Below, piece by piece: positions 20,037 to 30,970 of a DNA stretch of 64,000 nt. The stretch covers positions 310,001 to 374,000 of the forward strand of contig CAKOHE010000018.1 of NCBI GenBank assembly GCA_934047225.1, given 5' to 3'. Origin of the DNA: Ypsolopha sequella (taxonomy: Eukaryota > Arthropoda > Insecta > Lepidoptera > Ypsolophidae). The position numbers and the translations under genes were made by a program. The stretch's first letter is position 1. Each line of letters opens with the position of its first letter. The notes below the pieces were generated by a model that was given only the letters and a program-made list of their open reading frames with translations, did no database searches and had not been told where the DNA came from.

Positions 20037-21888
20037 TTCTTCTTCTTCTTCTTCTTGGTGGGCTCGGTTTCCGCAACTAGTCTCTTTTTTGGACCTTTGT
20101 GCGTGGAAAAGTGTGGGGCCGTCTATTCTAGCCAGCCCAGCTCACGTCAAAATCCCAAGAGGCGACCTAGGTCGCCACAGGACTGGCGGAGCGTCCTCGG
20201 TTCACCGAGGATCTTAGCCCGTTGTGTGCTGACTCCTACGCAATCTACTGTCACGTGGGTCGGCGTTTCTTCGACCTTCATACAAGCTCTGCATAGAGGG
20301 CTGTCCGTTAGACCTATAATATAGAAGTGTCTGTTAAGGTTACTGTGTCCTGTGATTAGCCCTACCATCATGCGAAGGTTGGATCTATTAAGACGTAGTA
20401 GTTTCTTTGTCAGACGACGGTCCACGGTAGGGAAAACCGCTTTCGTCTGTCTGCAGGCTGTCATGCTTGCCCATTGCTCAGCATGTTGAGAGCTGGTTCT
20501 TTCACGCAGCCATGTTCGTATCTGGTTAAAGGGCAAGGGAACCAGGGGTTCAGCACCTACTGGTTTTAACCTTGCGCCTTTTTTCGCCAGTTCATCTGCT
20601 GCGTCGTTGCCCAGCGATCCACTGTGTCCTTTTATCCACTGGAGGGTTACATTATTATGACGACTTACCTCTTCCAGTTGATTAAGACATTGTAGTATTA
20701 GCCCAGAGTTTACCGTGGTCTTGCTAAGGGCTCGTAGTACCGCCGTGCTGTCAGAAAGTATCCTAATATTGAGGCCTCTAGCTTCCCTTCTGAGTACCGC
20801 GCTTGTCGCCAGGATAATTCCGATGCATTCCGCTTGGAAAATCGTATTGTGCTTACCCAAGGCTGTTGATTTGTAAATGTTAAGTTCGGCTGAGTACGCT
20901 CCGGCCCCAGTACCCTCCTCTGTTTTGGAGCCATCTGTATATATCCTTACCTCGTGGATATTAGAGTGGTCTGCTGGTTCCTCAAATAATTGGACGTTGT
21001 AATGTCTATTAAATACATGTTTCCTAGGGATTCTGTCACACGGCGCGTCCATTAGTGGCTGGTGGGACAAGGCCAGCCCAAGAATGCGCGTGTGTGGTGC
21101 CCTGTCGTCGCTTTTCCACTGTCCGGCTGCCCTGAGTCTGAACGTAGCAGCCGCCGCCTCCTGTTGTATAAACAGATGTAGCGGCGGGATGTCCAGAATT
21201 ATCTCGAGGGCCGCGGATGCAGTGGTTCGCATGCAACTTGTGGTTAGCATACAGGCAAGCCTTTGGAACTTTAATAGTTCTTTCTGTACGTAACCGGCGT
21301 CCATCCTGGGCCACCAGACAACGGCACCGTACGAGACCATTGGTCTTATCACTGCTTTGTAAAGCCAAAGCATTATGTTTGGGCGTAGTCCCCATTTCTT
21401 ACCCAATAGGCGTTTGCACTGCCATAATGCTATGGTTCCCTTTTTCAGTTTGATGTTCATATGTTTTGTCCAATTCAACTTACTGTCAAGTGTCATACTC
21501 AGGTATTTGACTTCAGTTGATAGGGTTAAAGCAGTGCCGAAGAGTTTCGGTAGTCCCATGTTCGCCAATTTTCTCTTGTTGGTGAACAGGACTAGTTCCG
21601 TTTTTTTCGGGTTCACTGTTAATTGGTACTCCTCGCACCATTTTTCAACGACTTTGAATGCACCCTGCATCAGTTCACAGAGTGTGCCTTCGAATTTTCC
21701 ATTAATAAGAATCGCAAGGTCGTCGGCATAGCCTATTGTGTGAAAGCACCTATCGTTGAGACGTTGGATTAGATCGTCTGCCACGATATTCCAGAGCAGC
21801 GGTGATAGGACGCCTCCTTGTGGGCAGCCCTTGGCAACCACAGCTCTGGTAGTGCCATTCACACTTAGTTGCACCGCTCTCAACTTAA
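20037..21888 (-). mobile_element. LOA-type LINE copy 2, 3' half (RT-RNase H)
   Basis: Nearly identical to copy 1: LKLRAVQLSVNGTT, GCPQGGVLSP, YADD, RNase H (YTDGSKTEEG, SDSTAVL, GHSGSLGNDAADE) and the CCHC motif. The frame stops early at 20147-20149, where a TGG of copy 1 is TGA; the homologous 3' end reaches 20037 with a (GAA)n tail. The upstream side breaks abruptly at TTAA (21885-21888) inside the codons for MLKL. The missing 5' half, same strand and frame, restarts at TTAA 37911-37914, so this is one element split by an insertion. Confidence 0.92.
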
Positions 21889-22448
21889 GAGTATGGCGCA
21901 AAAAGCTCTCAACTACGATTCGAGGCGAGTGCAAAATTAGTCGGAATACTGCTGTCCCTCTCAGGCGCGCGGCGCATAGCTGTGTGTGTGTACCATTCAT
22001 TCATAACCATAACGTCTCGAATGCACTATGTTCATGATTTGCATTTTTTTGTTTTCTACGTCGGGGAATCGTAAGTGAACATACCTACTAGTAATGCGTT
22101 TTATGGAAATTCCTCTACAAGTCAATGCCTGTATCTCGAATTATTTATTTATCAAAATATAAGGATATCTGGAGATCGAGGCTTTGTAGAGAAAACCTAC
22201 CTAAAGTAAGTACCAAGTGCGAGTCGGACCCACAAACCGAGGGTTCCGTACAAACTTATAGGTTTAGAAAAAGGGTATTGTATTGACAGGGTACTAAACC
22301 CTAAAAAGATTATGATAAATTATTCCAGTTGCAGTTATGAGGTACCAACTTGACACTTGCGTACAAAAAAAGTAAAATTTAGTAATCAGAAAGATCACTC
22401 AACAATCTGGTTTATAGGATTTAGATTTTTACCATACGTTGGTTGTAA
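21889..22448. other. Left end of the TTAA insertion; no gene
   Basis: Non-coding. A dispersed-repeat word (AAGTGCGAGTCGGACCCAC ... AGGGTTCCGTAC) sits at 22215-22252. Confidence 0.5.
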
Positions 22449-22516
22449 GCAGCGGTAGCTCAGGGGTAGAACGCTGGCCTAGCAATCTTGAGGTTCTAAG
22501 TTCGATCCCCGGTCGG
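22449..22516 (+). repeat. tRNA-derived SINE head
   Basis: Reads GCAGCGGTAGCTCAGGGGTA (A-box-like TAGCTCAGGGG) and later GTTCGATCCCCGG (B-box-like). The 3' bases do not pair with the 5' bases to give an acceptor stem, so it is a tRNA-derived SINE and not a tRNA gene. A related inverted copy is at 28105-28165. Confidence 0.65.
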
Positions 22517-22608
22517 ATTTGTGCCCGAAGTACGGCGATAGAGCTCACCACCAGAGCTGTCACATGGACCAAATATAAGCCCTAAGTTGGTCCGTTCAAA
22601 TAGGACTC

Positions 22609-22784
22609 GGACCAGTGGGTCTACCGCGTAATTCTCATTTGTATCAACTTCAAGCAAATGCATGCGAAATTCAACGCGTGCAAAAGAGATGGCATGTCAG
22701 GCGGGCGTCGTCGCACGCACGACAAATTTCAATCTCAAGTTTATGTTGATGAAAATGAGAATTACGCGGTAGACCCACTGGTCC
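22609..22784. mobile_element. Palindromic MITE, 176 bp (GGGTCTACCGCG family)
   Basis: The arms GGACCAGTGGGTCTACCGCG and CGCGGTAGACCCACTGGTCC are perfect complements and extend through TAATTCTCAT/ATGAGAATTA. The interior is shared with 53243-53403 (GCGACGACGCCCGCC or its complement). Non-coding; the open frame across it is incidental. Confidence 0.8.
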
Positions 22785-23060
22785 GATGGACTTTAATGGC
22801 ACACCCCCGTCACTTCATAGTCAAGGCTCAAGTTATTTACCTACACTCTCACGCGCGCATCTGGCTTGTCCGCACACGCTTGTGTGTGTGCGTGAGCTAG
22901 TCTAGGGCTGGCAGCAATCGTGTGAGCGTCGTCGCCCGAGAGGGACACAATATAAGTCAGCAACTTATGTGATTCTTTTCCTAAATTTTAGCGTAGTCCA
23001 ATTTCTGGTTCCCCGTGGATTAATCAGTATTAAAAAAATATATGTATATATATATATATA
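22785..23060. other. No gene seen; TA-rich end
   Basis: Unassigned; ends in a (TA)n run at 23039-23060 that abuts the next MITE. Confidence 0.4.
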
Positions 23061-23325
23061 CAAGGTTAAATTCAATTAGTTGGCGAAATTTGAAACATAT
23101 GTAGAACATGTCCATATGAATAACTTTTTTTAATAGGATAGTGAAAAATTCTTAAAATTCGTTTTCACCTTTCCATACTGGACGAGTCAGCTGATCGGAG
23201 CAATTTGTATAGGAGGAAGTGAAAAAAAGTTAAGAATTTCGCTTAGCTCCCATACAAACAGTTGTTCATATAGACTAGTACTACCTTTGTTTTGAGTTTC
23301 GCCAAATAATGTTATTTAACCTTAT
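23061..23325. repeat. Foldback MITE, ~265 bp
   Basis: The left CAAGGTTAAATTCAATTAGT pairs with the right end ...AATGTTATTTAACCTTA, and GTTGGCGAAATTTGAAAC pairs with GTTTTGAGTTTCGCCAAA. Inserted in TA-rich sequence. Non-coding. Confidence 0.7.
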
Positions 23326-23349
23326 ATATGTATATAAATCGTTACGACC

Positions 23350-23490
23350 TGAATGCCCCGGGGGGTGTCGGATGTGTTCCGAGTGTGAACTTTGAAATGC
23401 AAGTCACAGTTCACCCACACTCGGTAAACCCGCGTTTCACCTGCAAATACGAGTATTACGTCCCAACGTGATGGGTGGTGAGCCTTAAGG
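23350..23490. repeat. Inverted partner of the 30062-30180 repeat
   Basis: GTGTTCCGAGTGTGAAC, ACCCGCGTTTCACC and CCAACGTGATGGGTGGTGAG occur here and, in reverse complement and the same internal order, at 30062-30180. The two copies are about 6.6 kb apart within the TTAA insertion. Confidence 0.75.
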
Positions 23491-24054
23491 GCAGGTTATC
23501 CGGGACCTGTAGGTATTTATCGCTACCTCAGCCCCCGCCAATTCACCGCGACGTATTTATTTACGATGCAACTGAGCGGCTATAATCGTGACCTCACGTG
23601 ACTCGATACCGACCGCCGTACATTAAAATAGGTTCGGGGCCAGTAACTGTACTTCGTACTAATAAGAATTGATTCCGATAAATAAACCAACATAAACTAT
23701 TCCTACTAAAAAACCGAGTTAGTACAAATAGGGGAGTTTATTATATTGGATCATATGAGTAATATCTAAGCACGCTCTTGTAAAACATTTGGAAGTACAG
23801 CTAAAAATATTTAATACACTTGGTAATTGGTAACCATATGAGCTAACAAAGCTGACTCTGAAGGCTTTCATTGTAATCTAGGAGCTGTCAAAACTAAATT
23901 TTGTTTATTACAAAATAGTTCATAAGTATTAAAAATAGAAGCTAAATTACTTTGGAATAATTTAGGTTTCGACGGCACTAAAACTAAAATTATAGGCGTA
24001 GTATTTAAATGAGCGAATATAAATTCAAATATATGGTGTCAAAAATACTGAATG

Positions 24055-24750
24055 TAGCGTACTAAAATACTAAGTGGGCGAAAGATTGTGAGCGAATAAA
24101 AATGTTGTAAACGGCGACTTGAAATTACAAATTTGAGTTAAGTTGATAATTTTCAGGCGAACAATTTTCTATTTTAGTGTCAATTTCATTTTAAGGAGCT
24201 ACGTAAAAGTTTTAGCGTCCCTGTTACTCCACATGCGAAAAAACCCTCAGTGCGAGTGGGACGGATTCGTGGAAAAGTAGTAAAAAAGTCAGTTTTTTAT
24301 TAATATAAAATGTACTAAGCAATTATGTCAAAAAGTTTTTCAAGGAGACTTTACAAATACATAATATCCACATTTTTAATGCAATTTGACAATGAAATTA
24401 GTTAGGATTTCAGAATTACATGAAAAAATAAAACAATTTAGAGGTCTTTTCGGAATTAAATTCTATCAAGAAAATATCATCCAATCGCGTTTTCCTTCAG
24501 TGAGAATTTTAATCAAATACTCAATAAACATTTACCCAAAAATGAAATACGTAGATGACGTTATAGTGGAGTGAATGGATTCGAAAAAAACCCAATTTTT
24601 TTCCGCTTCGCTCGGCTCCTCATTTTATATTACATGTAAACCTAACTCCTTCTTGCTTCGCTCTTCGTCGCACCAATTTTTTTATTTTTGGTGAAGTATT
24701 TTCGATTTCATACTTTAAATTCGCCCACTCGGTATTTTTAGTCGCACGAT
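24055..24750 (+). repeat. Inverted-end element with conserved peptide remnant (copy A)
   Basis: The left end has GCGTACTAAAATACTAAGTG and GGGCGAA; the right end reverse complemented has GCGACTAAAAATACCGAGTG and GGGCGAA. Inside (24200-24300) a frame reads SFSVPVTPHAKKPSVRVGR then IRGKVVKKS, and after a shift INIKCTK. The same peptide appears at 43995-44447 (-) and 51730-52090 (+), so DNA of one coding origin is dispersed. No recognised domain. Confidence 0.6.
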
Positions 24751-25030
24751 TTGTTCAGATGTATGTGTGCTAGTGCTAGGACCCGGTTGCGAGGTGTCAT
24801 AGCTTGATTGTTGCTCTGAGATAGGTGAAGGATCCACGTTTTCTTATTAAATATTATTTTTATTATCATGCAAAGTCAGAGTTCTTATAGGCATCCCGCG
24901 TGTATACCGTGGGTTTACTATACCATGTTGTTGTTTTATTTTATTATTTTATTTGTAAATTTCTATTTTTATTCATTCCATTTCTGAACATGTCTTTTCT
25001 CTCTAATTTTTTTTTGCATGACATCCATTA

Positions 25031-26073
25031 CAGTCTATTCCATTTACGAGGTAAAGTTACTTAGTCAAGTTTTTTAATTTGATTAAATACTATTATTTTT
25101 CAATTTTATCAGCATGCGACTTATGCGTGCTCGCTATTAAAATCGTTGCATCATATTCATTGTCACCATCGTCGTCATCACCCTCACCATCGTCTGTAGG
25201 ATCCACCGTATTTATTATAATTTGGTTATCTATTAGGGCATCGATATGCACATCTCGGTCCCAATCAGCGAAATTTAGATTTAATGTTCGTAAAACCACA
25301 CTATTCCAATTTGCAGAAGTAACGTTATAGCATGCTTCTTGCAACAACGACAGCATTTTGTTTGTGTGACTATCGACCTTCTAACTTTTTTCTTAAGTGG
25401 CGATTTTAATTTATTATCTTCTGGTATATCTTTACCATGCTTTTCCTTACTTATTTGGGAAACAGTTTTTCGACTGACAACGAAAGAGTGGACTACCATT
25501 CTGAAACTCACATTCAAAGTAATGTTGTAGACGTACCACAAACTCCCGCGCTTGACTGCCCAACACTGTTCTTTTAGTGGTCAAGCAAGAAGAAAACACA
25601 CGCACGCAACGTATACAAGGCTTCTGCACCGTACTGAACAGACAAACAATATGGCTGATCGTGATTGCCATGGTAACCATGGTGATTGCGAGGTGGACCA
25701 TATTTTTAGTAGATTTTTATTTGCTACGACCTCGGTACACAAAAGAATAATCGATTAACTAACCGATTTTATAAGATTTTTTGAGCTACGTCATTATGTT
25801 TAAAAGTAAAAAATAAACCATAGAACGTAAACACGTATTTGCAGTAAAATATTATTTTATTTTAAAGTTATACTTATTTTGAGCACGATATCTAAAAAAA
25901 ATACGTTGATTATGTTTGTGAATTAATTGTATAATGTTTTGGATTGATTGTGGTTTTTTCAAACGGTGATTTACTGTCATAAACAAAGACTATTTATTTT
26001 TTCAATTTATGTGAAACGTGCAGAGTTACGTTCTCAGGAGTGTCAAATGTAACCTCGTAAATGGAATAGACTG
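25031..26073 (-). mobile_element. IS630/Tc1-type element, internally deleted
   Basis: Inverted ends CAGTCTATTCCATTTACGAG (25031-25050) and CTCGTAAATGGAATAGACTG (26054-26073), each flanked by TA (25029-25030, 26074-26075). Inside, minus-strand transposase pieces are present without the DDE core. 1,043 bp, non-autonomous. Confidence 0.85.
25093..25701 (-). pseudogene. Transposase N- and C-terminal remnants, core deleted
   Basis: From 25701 downward: LGSQAREFVVRLQHYFE (the N-terminal helical segment of this family), a frameshift, RKTVSQISKEKHGKDIPE (helix-turn-helix), then directly the C-terminal part LLQEACYNVTSANWNSVV and a long acidic tail rich in Asp (DGEGDDDDGDNEYD). The catalytic block (LPPYHC..NAIE..W in the 18.7-kb copy) is missing. 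Same architecture of loss as the 319-1113 element. Confidence 0.75.
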
Positions 26074-26397
26074 TAATTATTTTATTTGTAATTCTTTGTC
26101 AAATTAATTATTTTTTTGTGTGTTTTCAATATTATTTCAATTATTCAATATTATTTTTATAAATAAATTATTATTATTCATTATTTTATCAGTCAATAGT
26201 ATAATTGTACTAGTTAAAATTCTTAATTATTATGTTTTGCTTCTATTTGCTATTGTGTTTTGTTCATGTGTGGCAAACTGAAAATCATAGCTGCAAGTTA
26301 CTTCAACGTGTAGCATTTGATAAGCTTGCTCCTTTTTGCAATTTTGTTTTGTGTTGTACTCTGTCTTCTTTTTTTATATGTTCTGTGGCAAATAAAC
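26074..26397. other. Region downstream of the YqaJ exon, no gene assigned
   Basis: AT-rich. Minus-strand sequence continues from the YqaJ frame after its stop; no further motif recognised. Confidence 0.4.
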
Positions 26398-26692
26398 TCA
26401 TTTCACTATCACTTTCACTATCTCTGGTATTACACATTTTATATAAAATTGTATTAGCTTCCTGTCCATCTTCGTCATCCAAAAATTATCATCTCTTGTA
26501 ATGCGTTCAATATGTACAAGTTCATTATCTCCTACCCAAATGCCAAAGAGACATAATCGCCGTTCTGTCACGTAAAGCTGTCCTTGTACCTGGTAATACC
26601 AATTACTGTTTTTATCGAGTTTTATCGTACTTGTTGCCTCTATACATTGTCTCGATGCGAAGGTGCCCTGCTCAGTACGAAGATTTGATAAA
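26398..26692 (-). CDS. Exon encoding a YqaJ-type nuclease segment
   Basis: A clean 98-codon minus-strand exon follows an acceptor (TTAACTTCAG, just above 26692) and ends TGA at 26398-26400. It reads LRTEQGTFASRQCIEATSTI, NSNWYYQVQGQLYVTERRLC and ERITRDDNFW. YYxQVQGQL...C with a downstream ER-x-RDD-x-FW is the C-terminal half of the YqaJ/lambda-exonuclease fold found in viral-type recombinases and in transposon-borne genes of insects. The N-terminal half with the main catalytic acids and EIK motif was not found nearby. It lies inside the TTAA insertion next to an IS630-type element. It may be a cargo remnant or part of an unrelated nested transposon. Confidence 0.7.
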
Positions 26693-26787
26693 CTGAAGTT
26701 AAGAAATTTTATTTAATCACTTAGTTACATACGATTCATACTTACGCTTACAAAAAAATAATAATACGTAGATACAATCGCATTATT

Positions 26788-26791
<4 letters not shown>

Positions 26792-26822
<31 letters not shown>
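26792..26822. repeat. (TA)n microsatellite
   Basis: Simple TA dinucleotide run. Confidence 0.9.
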
Positions 26823-26826
<4 letters not shown>

Positions 26827-27045
26827 TTACAAAATATGTACATTATATATCTATACATTCTGTCTGACTGCAAGAGTAAGTACTGTTACATTTTACTGTT
26901 GTACAGTTATACTCGGACTCAAGAGTTGGTTACATTTTTTGCGTAATTTCAAAAGTTGGTTGTTCTGTACGATCAATAAAACATCTCGTTACAGTTTCAA
27001 AGAATTGTTTTCTTATCTTCAGCACTCCAAAATTTGATGATTTGT

Positions 27046-27520
27046 ATGGTTCCGTAGTACCTAAAAGGTACAAAAGGAACCTTTATGGTGAGACTCCGTT
27101 GTCCGTCCGTCCGTCCGTATGTCACAGCCTCATAACTATAGCACCTTTAAAGATAAAGACATGAAATTTGGTACAAAAATAGCATTTATTTGCCCACATA
27201 TCACGATGTCAAAAAAGATTGAAATTATTCAAAATATTTCCAAAACAAAACTACAAAATGTATACAATATGGGTATCAAATTATAGATATCAAAAAGCTG
27301 ATTGTAAAAATACATTGATATAAAAAAAATGTATGTCTTTATCTCCAAAACTGGTAGACCGAGCATTATGAAAAAAATCATGGTAATAGTGTTTACGTAA
27401 AGATTACAGGAAAAATAAAGCAGTTGAGAAATTCACGAAAAAAAATAGTAAATTAAATTTATCATCCACAATACGGAACCCTAGGTACGCGAGTCTGACT
27501 CGCACTTGGCCGGTTTTTTT
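27046..27520 (-). repeat. Dispersed repeat (GGCCAAGTGCGAGTC family)
   Basis: On the minus strand it opens AAAAACCGGCCAAGTGCGAG and CTAGGGTTCCGTA, and toward 27046 carries GGACGGACGGACAACGGAGT and a second GGTTCC/GGAACC word. This pattern is widespread in lepidopteran genomes as I recall it. Non-coding. Confidence 0.6.
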
Positions 27521-28104
27521 CTTCTTATTACTAGTTTCCATTTTTATTTTTAAACATCCAAGCAAGATACAACTCAATGATTTTTATTTACATGTACACA
27601 CAACTGATAGTTTGATGTATATTTACACGATTATTTAAATAATGATAGTACACTCTATCAGAGCTTCGAGGCGAGTGAGGGGGAACGAGGGCTCAGAAAA
27701 CTGACATAGGTCTTGCCTCGACAGCCGCTGGCGGGCAACTGGCGGCCGCTCGCCGAGTAGTCGCGAATCAATTTTGCTTTTTAAATTAAGGGAAAAATAA
27801 CGATTTTCATTAAAAAAAAAGTAACCACAAAAGTTATTAGTACAATAGTTTTACTTTAATTATCTGCAATTTTCATGCAATTTGGTAAAGTACACGTTAC
27901 ATAAAACGAAAAAAATCTTAAAAATCGACAAAGTTTCGGATTTTTTTTCGATCGAGCAAAGTGTAACGTCTCGCAAATTGAACCACAAAAAACACTGCAC
28001 AAAAGATGTATCTGAAACATATATTTTTTTCAGATTTTAAAAATAACTATTTGATGCTTTAAAATGAGTTTGAAAACAGACAAAATTGGGATAAGCCCCC
28101 CTTA
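27521..28104. other. No gene seen
   Basis: Includes a GC-rich patch (GAGGCGAGTGAGGGGGAACG, 27669-27775) in AT-rich surroundings. Nothing coding. Confidence 0.4.
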
Positions 28105-28165
28105 ATCGAACCTTAATCTCAAGATTAAGAGGCCAGCGTTCTACCCCTGAGTTACCGCTGCTTTT
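28105..28165 (-). repeat. tRNA-derived SINE head, inverted copy
   Basis: The minus strand reads GCAGCGGTAACTCAGGGGTA and AGAACGCTGGCCT, like 22449-22516, but the B-box region is degenerate (AGATTAAGGTTCG). Confidence 0.6.
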
Positions 28166-29044
28166 TCGTTATTTTAAAAGTAAATATATAGATATATATA
28201 TATATATATATATAGTATGCCTAAGCTTAGTAAGTACCTATATAGTTTCGTATGCATAAATGATCATCATATAATTAACAACTACTCAAACATAAATTTT
28301 GGAAAAAAAATGAAAACTTGTCAAAACATGGAAAGTTATAAATACTGATTTTATTGTTCCAAATGCGTTACTGAACGAAATTGTAAGGTTTGATCACGCA
28401 ATTCTAATTTTTGAAAAAAAGTTTTCCAGGCATCCATAAACACTGCAATAACGCACCATACTGATTAAAAATCAGCATCGTGATAAAACTTTGTAACAAA
28501 ACACGCGCGCAGCAAACGAGTGGTAACCGAGCTCTGCCTGACTCCAGATTTCCACTAACTTGCGGGGGACCGCGGGGGACGTTAAATTCGCGCGGGGAGG
28601 TGAGTGTCGCTTCTTTACGTAGTAATACTTTATATTCTCTGCTAATGGTGAGCCCTAAACTCCAGCGGACCGAACGGACTAGCCCTATTTCGGTAAAAAG
28701 CCGGTCCGGTCCGAGTTGTACCGAAACAGTCCGTTAGATTACTTCAATAGAGTTATGCAATAAATGCTGTGCTACAATTTGATAAATAGTCGAAAAAATG
28801 TCGTGTATTTTATTGAATAATATTGAAATACCTGAAAACTTCGATTAAGAGGATGACATACCCTAGCAACTTTTTTTAATTTCCGTCCAGCACAATAAGT
28901 CTAATGGCAAAGACCTTATTTGCTTTTCATAGAAGCAATTATATGTTGGAAAAAAAAATGTTTTGGTCATATCTTCGGAACGGAAGGTGGTACATCCCTA
29001 GGGGTCGGACCATAGGGTGCCAAAGAAGTTTTTTTTTTTTATCT
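28166..29044. other. No gene seen; (TA)n and dispersed repeat pieces
   Basis: A (TA)n run at about 28188-28213, then GGACCGAACGGACTAGCCC-type words (28665-28735) shared with 29890-30060. No coding potential. Confidence 0.4.
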
Positions 29045-29246
29045 CAAAACTTTAACCGCCCGTATCTCCTAGACGGCTTGAGTTAGACCCATGTTGATGG
29101 GTGTCCAAGAAAAGGTCTCGCCGAGATCTAGCCCCCCCCAGTGTCAAAACTTTAACGGCCCGTATCTCCCAAACGGCTGAAGCTAGACCCATGTTCATGG
29201 TACTCTAAGAAAAGGGCTCGACGAGCTCTAACTGAAAATGAAAAAA
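29045..29246. repeat. Tandem duplication, ~101-bp unit
   Basis: CAAAACTTTAACCGCCCGTA at 29045 recurs as CAAAACTTTAACGGCCCGTA at 29146, followed in both by TAGACCCATGTT and AAGAAAAGG words. Confidence 0.75.
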
Positions 29247-30135
29247 AACGGTTTGCCGAGGGCTTCCTGACCGCATAAAAAAATTTGACATTTGACAGGT
29301 TTGACATTTTTTTGACAGGTCCAAAAAAGTGCTCCGATTCGCTTGAAACTCGGTATCAAGGGGCAAGTAGGGTCGGTGATTACGAATTAATTGTTAAATT
29401 TGACACTTTTTGACAACCGACAAGGATTTTGACACTTTTTTGAAAAAAATTTGATCGGGCACGGCCTCGCTGGCGCGTTCTCCGTCCTCACATGCTCGTT
29501 TTTCGGCCTCGCTAGAAAGACACTTGAAGGCTCGGCCTTCGGCCTCGCCATTAGATCCGAAGAAATGTCCGATCAATTTTTTTTCAAAATGTCAAGGTTT
29601 TTCCCCACTCAGTATTAGACACCTGACATTGTTTTCATACATTACTACCATGTCAAAAGACTCCTTCAAACTAAACAACCATGTCAGTCAGTCAGTCAGT
29701 GAGTTACCGTTTTGTAGCTGTATATATAGTCAAAACAAAATTAAGTATGGACAATATGAAGAAAATATGAATGAATACATACCTGCAAAACATATATTTC
29801 GATTCATAGTCGTCAACTCGTCATCACATCTTTCGAATAACATTATTTTGTCATGCTATACTTGCATAAAACCATCCATAATCATTTCGTTACACACAAC
29901 GGACCAGCAACGGACCAACGGACTGAACGGACTAACCCGAAGCCCGAAAAAGTCCGATCGGACGCGGACTCGCTCACGGTTGAAAAAGTCCTATTTGATG
30001 ATTTAGGACTTTTTATACGTTTTCGGTCTTTTACGGACTTTTTATTTGGTCCAATGACAGCTCTGCTCACCACCCATCACGTTGGTACGTAATATATTCG
30101 TCGGTGAAACGCGGGTGTACTGAGTGTGGATTGTG
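29247..30135. other. No gene; TTTGACA-rich repeat sequence
   Basis: Multiple TTTGACA/TGTCAAA words (29280-29430, 29590-29640) and CGGCCTCGC words. Open frames here are composition artefacts. Confidence 0.4.
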
Positions 30136-30383
30136 ACTTGACAAGTTCACACTCGGAACACCTCTGACACCCCTTCTGACAAGTTCACACTCGGAACAAC
30201 TCTGACACCTCTTCGGGTATTGATGTCGTGACGATACAACCCCTTCTGACAAGTTTACACTCGGAACACCTCTGATACCCCTTCGGGTATTGATGTCGTG
30301 ACGATACAACCCCTTCTGACAAGTTCACACTCGGAACACCTCTGACACCCCTACAGGTATTGATGTCGTGACGATACATATAC
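30136..30383. repeat. 70-bp tandem minisatellite
   Basis: Three full units start TTCTGACAAG at 30174, 30244 and 30314, with a partial unit from 30136. The core includes TCACACTCGGAACACCTCTG and GGTATTGATGTCGTGACGAT. Apparent minus-strand proteins across it are repeat translations. Confidence 0.9.
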
Positions 30384-30600
30384 AATGTGTAACAGAAAGG
30401 TGTAACCATATTTGAAGAGCTTATTCAGTCAATGGTATAGAACAACTTTTACTATGGAACAAACCCTGTATCTTGAAAAAAATATTGATGTTGTGACGAT
30501 ACATATACAACGTGTAATAGAAAGGTGTAACCATATTTGAAGAGCTTATTCAGTCAATGGTATAGAACAATTTTTACTATGGAACAAACCCTGTATCTCT
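30359..30600. repeat. 125-bp tandem duplication
   Basis: The unit starting ATTGATG(T/T)(C/T)GTGACGATAC at 30359 recurs at 30484; both carry GAAAGGTGTAACCATATTTG and CTATGGAACAAACCCTGTAT. Confidence 0.9.
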
Positions 30601-30970
30601 GAGTTATGTCAGTTATCGAGCGAGCAACTAAAGTATAATGCAAAACTATTGTACCCTAACCCAAAGGAGGCCCCAGGCCCAGACGCGCGAATCCACGCGA
30701 CATCTCTCTATGTCTCTACTGTGTGAATGTGTGCGTGCGTCAAACAAGATGCGACACAGCTACTAGCCGTTCAGAATTTGTACTGAATACGGGCGTATTT
30801 CGTAATACCAAAAATGTTGAATGAAAACTTAATGTGTTTTAAATTTCGTTTTAATAATCTGTAACTTGATAACATAGGCTATGTTTCCGCTCGAACAATA
30901 TCTTACGTTTTGTTGTTTTTAATACATAACAAATAAGAAGAAAACGGGTAATTTACGGTGTAAAAATGTG
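30601..30970. other. No gene; left flank of the BEL/Pao element
   Basis: Unassigned. The retrotransposon target duplication ATGTG is at 30966-30970. Confidence 0.5.

Noticed and set aside
22449..22516. A tRNA gene
   Set aside because: A-box and B-box words are present but the ends cannot form an acceptor stem; an inverted degenerate copy exists, so it is a SINE head.
30067..30409. Minus-strand repetitive proteins (RHDIN.. repeats)
   Set aside because: Direct translations of the 70-bp minisatellite.
30136..30600. CRISPR-like array
   Set aside because: Head-to-tail units without unique spacers, in a eukaryotic genome; a minisatellite.
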